Below, piece by piece: positions 16,939 to 24,677 of a stretch of 64,000 nucleotides of DNA. Below the pieces are notes generated by a model that saw only the letters and a list, made by a program, of their open reading frames with translations, searched no databases and was not told the origin of the DNA. Position 1 is the first letter of the stretch. Each line of letters begins with the position of its first letter. A program made the translations under genes and the position numbers. Where the stretch lies: assembly GCF_014489635.1 (NCBI RefSeq), contig NZ_CP060828.1, forward strand, positions 9,536,001 to 9,600,000. The letters run 5' to 3'. This stretch comes from Streptomyces roseirectus (lineage in GTDB: Bacteria > Actinomycetota > Actinomycetes > Streptomycetales > Streptomycetaceae).

Positions 16939-17394
16939 ATGCAGTCGTACGACGTCACCGCCGAGACCACCGCCGCGCCCTCGGCCGTCTGGTCCCTGCT
17001 GCTCGACCCGCGCAGTTGGCCGGACTGGACACCGATCGACGCCCTGGACACCGAACAATCGGTCGGCCTGGACGCCGACGGCCGCGACGGCGTCGGCGCG
17101 GTCCGCGCGTTCCGCACCGGAAGGGTCCTCAGCAAGGAGCGGATCACCGCCCTGGAGCCCGAACGCCGGTTCGCCTACGAGGGCGTGGAGAACCCGTACC
17201 TGCGCGACTACCGGGCCGCGATCGAACTGCGAACCCTGCCCGGCGGCGGCACCGGGATCCGCTGGCACGGCACGTTCACCGCGCGCCGGGGGACCCGCCG
17301 GTTCCAGCAGTGGTACCTGCGCCGCTTCATGCGCACCATGGCGACCGGACTCGCCGAACACGCGGTCACACAGACCGGACGCCGCACCCCGTGA
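16939..17394 (+). CDS. SRPBCC-family (START/Bet v 1-like) protein
   Basis: A 151-residue small cytosolic protein with the helix-grip fold pattern. The first strand is QSYDVTAETTAAPSAVWSLL, then WPDWTPIDAL, then an alternating beta-sheet and a long C-terminal helix from FQQWYLRRFM. ATG 16939 has GAGGAAG upstream. Such polyketide cyclase/dehydrase-like proteins bind hydrophobic small molecules. It follows the AraC gene with the repeat site between, so it may be its target. It is convergent with the LLM gene, 12 nt apart. Confidence 0.85.
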   Translation: MQSYDVTAETTAAPSAVWSLLLDPRSWPDWTPIDALDTEQSVGLDADGRDGVGAVRAFRTGRVLSKERITALEPERRFAYEGVENPYLRDYRAAIELRTLPGGGTGIRWHGTFTARRGTRRFQQWYLRRFMRTMATGLAEHAVTQTGRRTP

Positions 17395-17406
17395 CGCTCG
17401 GGCAGA

Positions 17407-18381
17407 TCACGCCCTGTCGGCGGCCAGGACCTCGCGCAGGTCCTGGACGGCGGCGTCGACGCCTTCGGTGATCAGGACACCGGCGGGGTTGAGGACGACC
17501 TCGTCGACGCCGCAATCGCGGTACTCCTGGAGGGCCGACGCGATGTCCGAGGGGGTGCCGACCACGATCCCTCCCGAGCGGAGAAGACGTCGCGCTCCCT
17601 CGGCGGGGTCGTTCGGGTCGACGTCGATTCCGGCGCGCCGGAACATGTCGGCGTAGTGAGGGAGGGTCAGATTCGGCCAGGCTCCGGCGTGGGTGAGGCG
17701 TTCGAGGTTCCGGCCGGGTCGGCTGACGGCGAAGTGGATCATCGTCGCGATGCGGGGCCGTGCACGGCGGGCCTCCTCCGCGCCGGCCCGCAAGGCGGGG
17801 ACAAGGGCCTCGTGGACGTACCGCTGGGGTGTCATCAGGGTGATGGCGACGTCGGCGGCGCGTCCGGCGGTGTGGGCCATCGCGGGGCGCAGTACCCCGA
17901 GGCCGAATTCCACCGGAGGCGCCCGCAGCGGTTCCAGGGAGCCGTGCAGGGTGAAGGCGTCGCTGTCGTGGTGCACTGTCCTGCCTTCCAGGAGCGCACG
18001 GGCCGCGTGGAGGTACGCCTCCATCGCCGAACGGGGACTGCGGTAGGCACTGGGGAGCACCGCCCGCTGGAAAGAGGGGTACGAGGGCCCGTAGCCGGCC
18101 ACGAAGGGCGCCCCGGACAGAGCCGCGAGGGAACGGGCGTGCAGCGCCGCCTCGTAGGGGTGCCTGAGCGGTGTCACCGTCACACCCGTCCCCAGGGAGA
18201 TTCCCGGGAAGCGCACGGTGAGGGCCGCGAGGACCTGGTGGGTCTCCAGGGCTCCCATGGACTGTCCGACCCAGAGCCGGCGGGCATGGCCCTCGTGCAC
18301 GAGGGCGGCGAAGGCGGCGATGCGCCCGAGCCCCTTGGGCTGGACCGGGAAGAGGACGGAGGCGGTCGGCCGGTCGGCCAT
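17407..18381 (-). CDS. LLM-class flavin/F420-dependent oxidoreductase in lanthipeptide operon (LanJ-like candidate)
   Basis: A 324-residue luciferase-like (beta/alpha)8 enzyme. Visible family features are ISLGTGVTVTPLRHPYEAALHA near residue 65, AMAHTAGRAADVAITLMTPQRYV near 170, and the C-terminal GTPSDIASALQEYRDCGVDEVVLNP. ATG 18381 has GGAAG 5 nt upstream; a GTG 15 nt earlier is in frame but lies on that ribosome binding site. It is the third gene of lanL - lanA - LLM, separated from lanA by a 33-nt hairpin. LLM enzymes of the LanJC type are known to reduce dehydroalanine to D-alanine in other lanthipeptides. That role here is inference from position. FMN versus F420 cannot be decided by eye. 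Confidence 0.85.
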   Translation of the reverse strand: MADRPTASVLFPVQPKGLGRIAAFAALVHEGHARRLWVGQSMGALETHQVLAALTVRFPGISLGTGVTVTPLRHPYEAALHARSLAALSGAPFVAGYGPSYPSFQRAVLPSAYRSPRSAMEAYLHAARALLEGRTVHHDSDAFTLHGSLEPLRAPPVEFGLGVLRPAMAHTAGRAADVAITLMTPQRYVHEALVPALRAGAEEARRARPRIATMIHFAVSRPGRNLERLTHAGAWPNLTLPHYADMFRRAGIDVDPNDPAEGARRLLRSGGIVVGTPSDIASALQEYRDCGVDEVVLNPAGVLITEGVDAAVQDLREVLAADRA

Positions 18382-18427
18382 GACGTCTTCCTTCACGCTG
18401 AGGGGGCCGGACGGGGCCGAGCCGGAG

Positions 18428-18460
18428 GCCGTCGTCGCGGCAGGGTGCCGTGACGACGGC
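18428..18460 (-). terminator. attenuator-like hairpin between lanA and the LLM gene
   Basis: A 33-nt element: outer arms GCCGTCGTC/GACGACGGC (9 bp), one mismatch, inner arms CGGCA/TGCCG (5 bp), loop of 3. It lies 21 nt after the lanA stop and 46 nt before the LLM start. No T-run follows, so partial read-through is likely. Confidence 0.7.
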
Positions 18461-18481
18461 CCCGTTGTCCGGGTTCGCGTC

Positions 18482-18592
18482 TCACGCCGTCCAGGAGCAG
18501 GTCCAGGCGCAGCTGATCAGAGCGTCTTCGGACTCTTCGCCCGCTTCCAGGCTCTGCAGGGCGGTCACGTCGAGCGTGGTCTCCTCGTCCAT
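18482..18592 (-). CDS. lanA: class IV lanthipeptide precursor peptide, 36 residues
   Basis: A tiny gene read directly from the reverse strand: ATG at 18592, TGA at 18482-18484. A perfect AGGAGGTGA ribosome binding site overlaps the stop region of lanL, whose stop ends only 6 nt before this ATG. The product is 36 residues. The acidic leader contains LDVTALQSLEAGE (residues 7-19), with the amphipathic LxxLQxLE helix typical of class III/IV leaders. The C-terminal core is ALISCAWTCSWTA (residues 24-36), holding Ser27, Cys28, Thr31, Cys32, Ser33 and Thr35. That allows at most two thioether rings, leaving dehydrated residues as possible substrates for the downstream reductase. Leader cleavage site and ring pattern are unknown. 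Two Cys and two Trp in 11 residues is an unusual core. Confidence 0.88.
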   Translation of the reverse strand: MDEETTLDVTALQSLEAGEESEDALISCAWTCSWTA

Positions 18593-18598
18593 GGGGTC

Positions 18599-21424
18599 TC
18601 ACCTCCTCTCGGGACGTGCTGTGGCTGCCCGCACCGCCGGGTCCTGCTGCGCGGTGCGGAGATTGTGGTCCGGCAGCCACAGGCGTGGACCGCCGTGGAT
18701 CAGCCGGTGGAGGAAGGCCGCGACGCCGGCGAGGCCGGTGCCGAAGTCGGCCGCTGTGCCGGTTCCCGTCTCGTCCACGGGGAGCACCCGGCCGTCGCGC
18801 AGTACATGGCGGACCGCGATGCCCGTGGCGAGGTCCCGCGCCCAGGTCCGGTAACGGTCCTCGCCCGTGGCGTCGGCGAGATCGAGCAGGAACTCGCCGT
18901 CGCCCGACAAGCCGTGGCACTGGGACGGGCCGGTGTGCCAGCGCGATCGGTGGACCGCGACGGCGGCCCGGTGGACCAGGCCGCGGAGCCGGTCGTCGCC
19001 GTCCTCCCGCCACATGCGCAGCAGGAACGTCCCCACGCCGGAGGAGCCGCTGCACCAGTGGGTACGGAGCGCTCCGGGGCCTTCGCCCGCCGGCCAGCAG
19101 GCCGCGCCGTCCAGGTCGCGTGCCACGGACAGCAGCGTGTCGGCCGCTTTCCGCGCGGCCTCGGTGAAGGCGGCTTCGGCGGTCGCCCGCCCGGCGGCGA
19201 GGAGGAAGGTCCCGGCCCCGGCGACGCCGTGGGCGAAGCCGTAGTGGACCAGGCCCGCCAGACGGGACTCGAAGTCCGCGGGGATGGGCCACAGGAGCCG
19301 GCCGCCTCGGTGCTCGGCCGCCTCCACCACGGCTTCCGCGGCCTGCCGCGCCCGGTCGAGGAAGTCCTTGTCGCCGGTGACCTCCCAGAAGCGGAGCTGG
19401 GTCAGTCCGGCACCCGCGACGCCGTGGCAGACGTCCGGGTTGGGCCAGCGCAGGGGGACGGACCGGGCGAGGTCTTCGGCAAGGACGACGGTGTCGCTCT
19501 CGCCGAGTGCCCGGCCGGCGTCGAACAAGGCCCAGGCCGTTCCGGACCGGCCGAAGTACAGACCGGGCAGGATCCGTGGTTCGCGTGCCACGACGCCGCT
19601 GATCCAGTGGACGGTGTCCTGGACGGCATCGAGCAACGCCGGGTCCCGACTTTCCTCGTAGGCCCGTACGAGTGTGCCGAGGACGCCGGCGGCACCGTGC
19701 TGGAGGTTGCACGGATCGCTCGTCCGCCCGGAAGCGGTCGGTTTCCAGAGCCACGTCGCGCTGCCGGGGTCCCTCGTCGCGACCAGGTGGCCGAGGGTGT
19801 CGTCGAGCAGGCGCGCCAGCAGGCGACCGCTGGATTCGGCCGGGTGCGAGGCGCCCGGATCGGGAGGGGCGGACGCCAGGAGGACGTCGGGGGCCCGGGA
19901 GGGCGCGGGGACGGCCGCGACGGTCGCGGTGATCCGCCGTCGCACGTCGTCGATGCCGGGGCGCCGGCCGGGGTCTTCGTGCATCAGCGCCAGGGCGAGA
20001 GGGCCGAAGCGGCGCACAGCGGCGTTGTCCGGGGCGAGCCGGTCGAGCCAGTGGGCCAGGCGCTCCTGCCACGGCCGAGCCGTCGTCGTGTCGTCGGCGG
20101 CGAGTACGGGGTCCGCGCCGCTGATGACGTGGAAGAGGGTGGCGCCCAGGCCGTAGAGATCGGCGGCGGGCTGCGGCGCGGTCCCGATCGGGGGCGCGGC
20201 GACCTGTTCCGGCGCTCCGTAGCCGGGCGTGAATCCCCTGCTCACGGAACGCTCGCCGGGACGGACGAGCAGTTCGAGGTCGATCAGGCGGAGTGCGCCG
20301 TCCTCGGTGACCATGACGTTGGCGGGATGGAGGTCACGCAGGACGAGGCCCCGGTCGTGGACGAGGGCCACGATGCCGGCGAGTTCCGCCGCGATCCGTG
20401 CGACGTCCTCGGGCGTGACTCCCCAGGTCCCGTCCTCGGCCCAGCGCAGGGAGTCCGCCACCCATTGGCGCAGGGTGACGCCACGGATCTCCTCCTGGAC
20501 GAGGAAGAGGTCGCCCTGCTGCTCGAAGAGGTCGACGAACCGCGGGGTGACCCCCGACGGGTCGAACTGCCGGAGCATCTCGGCCTCGTGGCGGCGGGCG
20601 TCGCGGATGTCCCGCCCGAGGGCGGTGGCCTGGGTGTGCGGGCGCCCCTGCTTGACGATCACAAAGGCGCCGGTGGTCAGGTCCCGGGCGCGGTAGACGC
20701 CGCCGACGGAGCTCTGGCGCAGCGACTGCCGTACCTGGTACCGCCCGTTCAGAAGGACCACCGCGCTCGCCGGACCGCTCGCCCGGGATCCCGTGCCTCC
20801 TCCCGGCCGGAACGGGTCGCGTGGTGCCCAGCTCGGCGGGCTGAACCAGGCCCTGCGCTGGTCGAGGACCGGTGTCCCGTCCGGCGCGACGAGCATGGCC
20901 TCGTAACTGCCCTCGTTGCCGAGCACCGGCATGCCGTGGAAGACGCCGTACCGGTAGTGCACCAGGCTTCCCGGCCGGTACGCGCGGTCCGACAGGATGC
21001 CGGGACCGGGCAGGCCCTCGGTCGCCAGGTCGAGTTCCTCGGCCAGCACGCGCAGGGCGGCGTCACCGGCCTCGGGATAGACGGTGATGAACTTGCCGGC
21101 GCTCCCGCGATCGCAGGCGCGGGAGACGAGTTCCGTGACGCGGTCGAGGTCCCTGGCGAACTTGAAGTGACACCGGTGGCGTACGAGAACGTCGGCGGCG
21201 CGGGCGAGAACGAGTGGGGCGGAGAGGGGCGTCGCAGACAGGTGCAGCTTCCATCCCTGCACCCGGAACCGGTGCGCGGGAGGACGGACGTAGCACCAGA
21301 AGTCCCGCGTCTCCCACTGCCAGTCATGTGCCGCGCGGCGCTCCAGCACGGACCGCACGCAGTCCGGCAACAGCCTCTCGTCCGGGTGGCCCCGGTCCCT
21401 CCCCCGCTCACCGCTCCCGTCCAT
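18599..21424 (-). CDS. lanL: class IV-type lanthipeptide synthetase (lyase-kinase-cyclase)
   Basis: A 941-residue trifunctional enzyme that should phosphorylate, eliminate and cyclise Ser/Thr and Cys of the peptide encoded directly downstream. The N-terminal lyase region (about 1-215) includes FRVQGWKLHLSATPLSAP near 54-70 and RHRCHFKFARDL. A Ser/Thr-kinase-like domain (about 226-460) has GGVYRARD, an invariant-type Lys in VIVKQGRP (Lys258), the catalytic-loop motif LRDLHPANVMV (Asp364) and LIDLEL. A LanC-like cyclase occupies about 500-930. Its zinc ligands look complete, HWCSGSSG (Cys791) and QCHGLSG (Cys836, His837), which points to class IV LanL rather than class III LanKC. ATG 21424 has GGAGGGGG upstream. 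It is the first gene of the operon, with its own promoter-like sequence upstream. Confidence 0.9.
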   Translation of the reverse strand: MDGSGERGRDRGHPDERLLPDCVRSVLERRAAHDWQWETRDFWCYVRPPAHRFRVQGWKLHLSATPLSAPLVLARAADVLVRHRCHFKFARDLDRVTELVSRACDRGSAGKFITVYPEAGDAALRVLAEELDLATEGLPGPGILSDRAYRPGSLVHYRYGVFHGMPVLGNEGSYEAMLVAPDGTPVLDQRRAWFSPPSWAPRDPFRPGGGTGSRASGPASAVVLLNGRYQVRQSLRQSSVGGVYRARDLTTGAFVIVKQGRPHTQATALGRDIRDARRHEAEMLRQFDPSGVTPRFVDLFEQQGDLFLVQEEIRGVTLRQWVADSLRWAEDGTWGVTPEDVARIAAELAGIVALVHDRGLVLRDLHPANVMVTEDGALRLIDLELLVRPGERSVSRGFTPGYGAPEQVAAPPIGTAPQPAADLYGLGATLFHVISGADPVLAADDTTTARPWQERLAHWLDRLAPDNAAVRRFGPLALALMHEDPGRRPGIDDVRRRITATVAAVPAPSRAPDVLLASAPPDPGASHPAESSGRLLARLLDDTLGHLVATRDPGSATWLWKPTASGRTSDPCNLQHGAAGVLGTLVRAYEESRDPALLDAVQDTVHWISGVVAREPRILPGLYFGRSGTAWALFDAGRALGESDTVVLAEDLARSVPLRWPNPDVCHGVAGAGLTQLRFWEVTGDKDFLDRARQAAEAVVEAAEHRGGRLLWPIPADFESRLAGLVHYGFAHGVAGAGTFLLAAGRATAEAAFTEAARKAADTLLSVARDLDGAACWPAGEGPGALRTHWCSGSSGVGTFLLRMWREDGDDRLRGLVHRAAVAVHRSRWHTGPSQCHGLSGDGEFLLDLADATGEDRYRTWARDLATGIAVRHVLRDGRVLPVDETGTGTAADFGTGLAGVAAFLHRLIHGGPRLWLPDHNLRTAQQDPAVRAATARPERR

Positions 21425-21473
21425 CCCCGCCCCCTCCGCAGTCCCTCCGAAGTACGCCCCCGAAGACCCTTCG

Positions 21474-21513
21474 AAACTACTCTGCGTAATCGTTTCGTCA
21501 CAATCACACGAAA
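21474..21513 (-). promoter_or_regulatory. lanL promoter candidate with overlapping inverted repeat
   Basis: On the reverse strand TTGTGA (21503-21498), an 18-bp spacer and TAGTTT (21479-21474), about 50 nt before lanL. An inverted repeat, TTTCGT (21493-21498) and ACGAAA (21508-21513), covers the -35 and would suit a regulator. Confidence 0.45.
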
Positions 21514-21576
21514 GGGGGAACCTCGTCGGCGCTTCGGGGCCCCGCGCCCGGCCGGGCGGGACTTCCCGGACCGGCC

Positions 21577-22467
21577 CTAACCCAGGACGGCCGGCCTGAG
21601 CACGTCCTCGCACCACTCGGCGAAACCGGTGGGCGCCGCCTTGGGGGTGCTCGGCTCGCCGGCGCCGTAGAAGCCCTGGGCGTCGATGGCGTCCATCATG
21701 TCGGCGAGCCCGCGCGCCCATGCCTCGCTCGCCCCGAAACGCAGTGCCGTCGCCTTGTAGTCCGCGCTGCTGGTGCCCTGGACGCGCACCGGGCGGCCCA
21801 GTGCCTCGGAGACGACCTGGGCCATGCCTTCGGGGGAGAGGGCGTCGGGTCCGACGAGCGGGACGTCGTCCTGGCCGGTCCAGGTGCCGTCGAGGAGCAG
21901 CCGGGCCGCCGTGGTGGCGATGTCGCGGGTGGCGCAGGTGCGCAGGACGCGGTCGGTCGCCGCCGCCAGGTGGAACACGCCCGCGTCGCGGATCGAGGGG
22001 GCTTGGCCCAGCAGGTTCTCCATCAGGAACGGCGGGCACAGCGCCCGGTAGTGGACGCCGGTGGCCGCGATCGTGTCGTCCATGGCGAGCGACGCCGACA
22101 CCTGCCCGGCGTTCTTCGCCACGTCGCGCCCCAGGGTCGAGACAGCGACGACCCGCTCGACGCCCTGACGCGTGATCGCCTCGCACAGCGTCTCGGTGAA
22201 CCTGCCGAAATGGCCCTCCACGCTGTCGGCCCGGGGGTGCGGGGGCACCAGCCAGAACAGGGTGCCGGCGTCCGCGCACGCCTCCTCCACGACGGCGGAC
22301 TCGGCGTGCGACCCCTGCACGACCTCGACGCGCTCACGCACCTGGGGGGAGAGCCGGGCGGGGTCGCGGACGATCACCCGGATGCCCGCCGTGCGGTCCG
22401 GGGCGGCGAGGAGACGGTCGAGGACCTGCCGGCCGATCTGGCCGGTCGGGGTGGTGACGACGATCAT
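21577..22467 (-). CDS. NmrA-family NAD(P)-binding protein
   Basis: A 296-residue protein. The N-terminal motif MIVVTTPTGQIGRQVLDRLL departs slightly from GxxGxxG but keeps the NmrA pattern. There is no obvious catalytic Tyr/Lys pair. ATG 22467 has GGAG 8 nt upstream; a TTG 12 nt earlier is the alternative. It is divergent from a LysR gene with a palindromic LysR-type box between, so it is probably that regulator's target. It precedes lanL on the same strand with a 152-nt gap holding a separate promoter, so it is not clearly part of the lanthipeptide operon. Confidence 0.85.
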   Translation of the reverse strand: MIVVTTPTGQIGRQVLDRLLAAPDRTAGIRVIVRDPARLSPQVRERVEVVQGSHAESAVVEEACADAGTLFWLVPPHPRADSVEGHFGRFTETLCEAITRQGVERVVAVSTLGRDVAKNAGQVSASLAMDDTIAATGVHYRALCPPFLMENLLGQAPSIRDAGVFHLAAATDRVLRTCATRDIATTAARLLLDGTWTGQDDVPLVGPDALSPEGMAQVVSEALGRPVRVQGTSSADYKATALRFGASEAWARGLADMMDAIDAQGFYGAGEPSTPKAAPTGFAEWCEDVLRPAVLG

Positions 22468-22556
22468 GAACAACTCCAAGCAGAGATGCGGAAGGGGATG
22501 CCGTCGAGCCTGCTGCCCGGCCCGCCCGAACTGAAGGACCGATCCGCTCCCGCTTG

Positions 22557-22571
22557 TTACCCTCAGGGCAA
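22557..22571. promoter_or_regulatory. LysR-type box TTACCCT-C-AGGGCAA
   Basis: A 15-bp imperfect palindrome (one mismatch) of the T-N11-A type, 20 nt before the LysR start and in the shared space with the divergent NmrA gene. Confidence 0.6.
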
Positions 22572-22591
22572 TACCGACCGGAGGGGGGAGC

Positions 22592-23437
22592 GTGGATTCC
22601 CGCCTGCTGCGCTACTTCGTCGCCGTCGCCGAAGAACTCAACTTCGCCCGCGCCGCCGCACGGCTGAACATCTCCCCGCCACCCCTGTCCCGCGCGATCC
22701 GCCAGTTGGAGACGGAACTGGGCGTCACCCTCTTCGAGCGGACCACCCACACCGTGTCGCTCACCGGGGCCGGGACGGTACTCCTGGCCGAGGCCCGGAT
22801 CGCGCTCGACGCCCTGCAGGCCGCCGGACGACGGGCCCAGCGCGCCGCCGCCCCGCAGCCCAAGCTGGTGCTGGCCGTCAAGGCCGACGGCGACGCCGGA
22901 CTCCTGGAGGCGATCCTGGCGCGCTACGCGTCCGAGCCGGCCTCCGTACCCGTCGCCGTCCGGCTGTGCGGCTGGGACGAGCAGCCGCGCCTCCTGCGCC
23001 AGGGGGAAGCCGACGCCGCCCTGGTCCACGAGCCCTTCGACCGCACCGGCCTGGACACCGAGACGCTGGCCGCCGAACCCCGCGTGGTCGCCCTCGCCGC
23101 CACCCACCCCCTCGCCGCCCGGGACCGCCTCACCCTCGCCGACCTCGGCCTGCGCCCGGGGGAGCTGTACCGGTTCATCGACGAGGTCCGCCGCCAGAGC
23201 GGCGACCTCGCCCAACTCCTCGCCCTCGTCGGCCTCGGCCGCCTCACCCCGGTGCTGCCCGCCTCCGTCGCCGCCCGCTACCCGCGCCCGGGAGTCGTCT
23301 ACCGGCCGGTCACGGACGCCCCGCCCGCCGTCCTCGTCATCGCCTGGCCCCAGCAGTCCCGTTCGACGGCCACGGCCGCGCTCGTCCGCGCCGCCGGCTC
23401 CGTGGCCGAGGCGGCGCGGGAGCGGGACGGCACCTGA
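22592..23437 (+). CDS. LysR-family transcriptional regulator
   Basis: A 281-residue regulator. The N-terminal winged helix covers residues 1-60 (LLRYFVAVAEELNFARAAAR, then LNISPPPLSRAIRQLETELG). The co-inducer domain from about 90 is a little short for the family. GTG 22592 is preceded by GGAGGGGGGAG. It is divergent from the NmrA-like gene with a T-N11-A palindrome between, so it probably regulates that gene and itself. The co-inducer is unknown. Confidence 0.92.
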   Translation: MDSRLLRYFVAVAEELNFARAAARLNISPPPLSRAIRQLETELGVTLFERTTHTVSLTGAGTVLLAEARIALDALQAAGRRAQRAAAPQPKLVLAVKADGDAGLLEAILARYASEPASVPVAVRLCGWDEQPRLLRQGEADAALVHEPFDRTGLDTETLAAEPRVVALAATHPLAARDRLTLADLGLRPGELYRFIDEVRRQSGDLAQLLALVGLGRLTPVLPASVAARYPRPGVVYRPVTDAPPAVLVIAWPQQSRSTATAALVRAAGSVAEAARERDGT

Positions 23438-23524
23438 GGCCCGCCCGGACACGTCCGGGTGAACGGGCCCGCCCTGCGGTGTGTCCCCCGCCCGCACCCC
23501 CGCCCGCTTCCTAGGTTGCGGCAG

Positions 23525-24616
23525 GTGACCGACGTGTACCGCATCCTCGAAGAAGCCGCGGCGGCAGCCGAGTTGGACGACAGGGCGGCACTCGCCGCGC
23601 TCCTGGACCGCGCCGACGGCCTCACCGCCGACGACCCGCAGCTCCTCGACCACTTCCGGACCGCGCTGCGCGCCCGCCTGCGCCCGCCCGCCGACGAGGG
23701 CAACCTCTACCTGCGTGCCGACGGCGACGCCCAGATCGACCTGTTCGCCGTCCTCGCACGGCACCTCCCGCTGCTGAGGGCCGCGCACTACGCGAACGAC
23801 AGCCTGCTGCCGTTCCTCCACGGGCACGAGCGGGCGACGGTCCTCGCGCTCGGCATCGGCGAGGGCCGCCAGGAACGCGACCTGCTGGCGCGCGCGAGGC
23901 ACCTGCGCGAGCTGACCGTCGTCGGCGTGGACATCGCCGCAGGCAGCCTCGCCGCCGCCGAGTCGGCGCTGAAGGCGGGCGCCGCGGACACCACCGTCGA
24001 CTTCCACCCCGTCACCGCGGCGACCGAGGACCTGGACGACAACTTCTGGCAGACCCTGGCCCGGCTGCCCCGCCCCCTCCTGGTCACCGCCTCCTTCGCC
24101 CTGCACCACCTGCGGGACACCCCCGACGGCCACGACACCCGCGCCGCCCTCTTCCACCGCCTGCGCGCCCAGGACCCCGCCGCCGTCGCCCTGTGCGAAC
24201 CCGACGCCGACCACCACCGCTCCCCGCTGCCCGCACGCCTGGCGAGCGCCCGCCACCACTACGGCACCCTGTTCGCCGCGATCGACACCACCGCCGCCAC
24301 CCACGCCGAGAAAACCGCGATGAAACGCTTCTTCGGCCGGGAGATCCACAACGTGATCGGCGCCGGCGACGCGGACCGCTACGAACGCCACGAACCGCCC
24401 CACGCCTGGACCGCCCGCCTGACCGCGGCCGGCTTCCGCCCCCTCACCCCCGCCCGCCCCGACCCCCTCCCCGAACCCGGCTTCACCGCCACCGCCCACC
24501 CCACCCACCTCACCCTGGCCTTCAAGGACGTCCCCCTCGCCGCGGTGATCGTCGCCGTCCCCGACCGACCGCCCCACCCGAACCGACGGAGCGTCAGAAC
24601 CCCGCCGCCTGGGTAA
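23525..24616 (+). CDS. bacterial GRAS-domain protein (Rossmann methyltransferase-like)
   Basis: A 363-residue protein. The middle part has a class I methyltransferase-like Rossmann core: ATVLALGIGEGRQERDLL near residue 100, then VVGVDIAAGSLAAAESAL. The C-terminal half carries landmarks of the GRAS family known from plant SCARECROW/DELLA proteins: FFGREIHNVIGAGDADRYER near 263-282, matching plant FGREIxNVVAxEGxxRxER, followed by HAWTARLTAAGFRPL, matching WxxRxxxAGF. GTG 23525 is the likely start; an ATG 66 nt earlier is possible. Bacterial GRAS proteins are thought to be small-molecule methyltransferases or ligand binders. The function here is unknown. It lies 61 nt before the trypco2 gene. 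Confidence 0.75.
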   Translation: MTDVYRILEEAAAAAELDDRAALAALLDRADGLTADDPQLLDHFRTALRARLRPPADEGNLYLRADGDAQIDLFAVLARHLPLLRAAHYANDSLLPFLHGHERATVLALGIGEGRQERDLLARARHLRELTVVGVDIAAGSLAAAESALKAGAADTTVDFHPVTAATEDLDDNFWQTLARLPRPLLVTASFALHHLRDTPDGHDTRAALFHRLRAQDPAAVALCEPDADHHRSPLPARLASARHHYGTLFAAIDTTAATHAEKTAMKRFFGREIHNVIGAGDADRYERHEPPHAWTARLTAAGFRPLTPARPDPLPEPGFTATAHPTHLTLAFKDVPLAAVIVAVPDRPPHPNRRSVRTPPPG

Positions 24617-24677
24617 GACCCAGGACGGGCCTCCCGCGCCGGGGACACGTCGCGCGGGCGAACCGGAGGGGGACCGG

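Noticed and set aside
17407..18381. LLM gene as the source of the LLM pseudogene at 15442-15822
   Set aside because: The C-terminal sequences are clearly different subfamilies (GVDEVVLNP versus GVTDLIVVPL with MPAYRACLRRAG), so it is not a local duplication.
18218..21580. Open frame of about 1100 codons on the forward strand over lanL
   Set aside because: Shadow of lanL and the LLM gene, with no domain pattern. The reverse strand carries complete kinase and cyclase motifs.
21577..22467. NmrA gene as part of the lanthipeptide operon
   Set aside because: It is on the same strand as lanL, but a 152-nt gap with its own promoter-like sequence separates them, and a divergent LysR gene with an operator explains it better.
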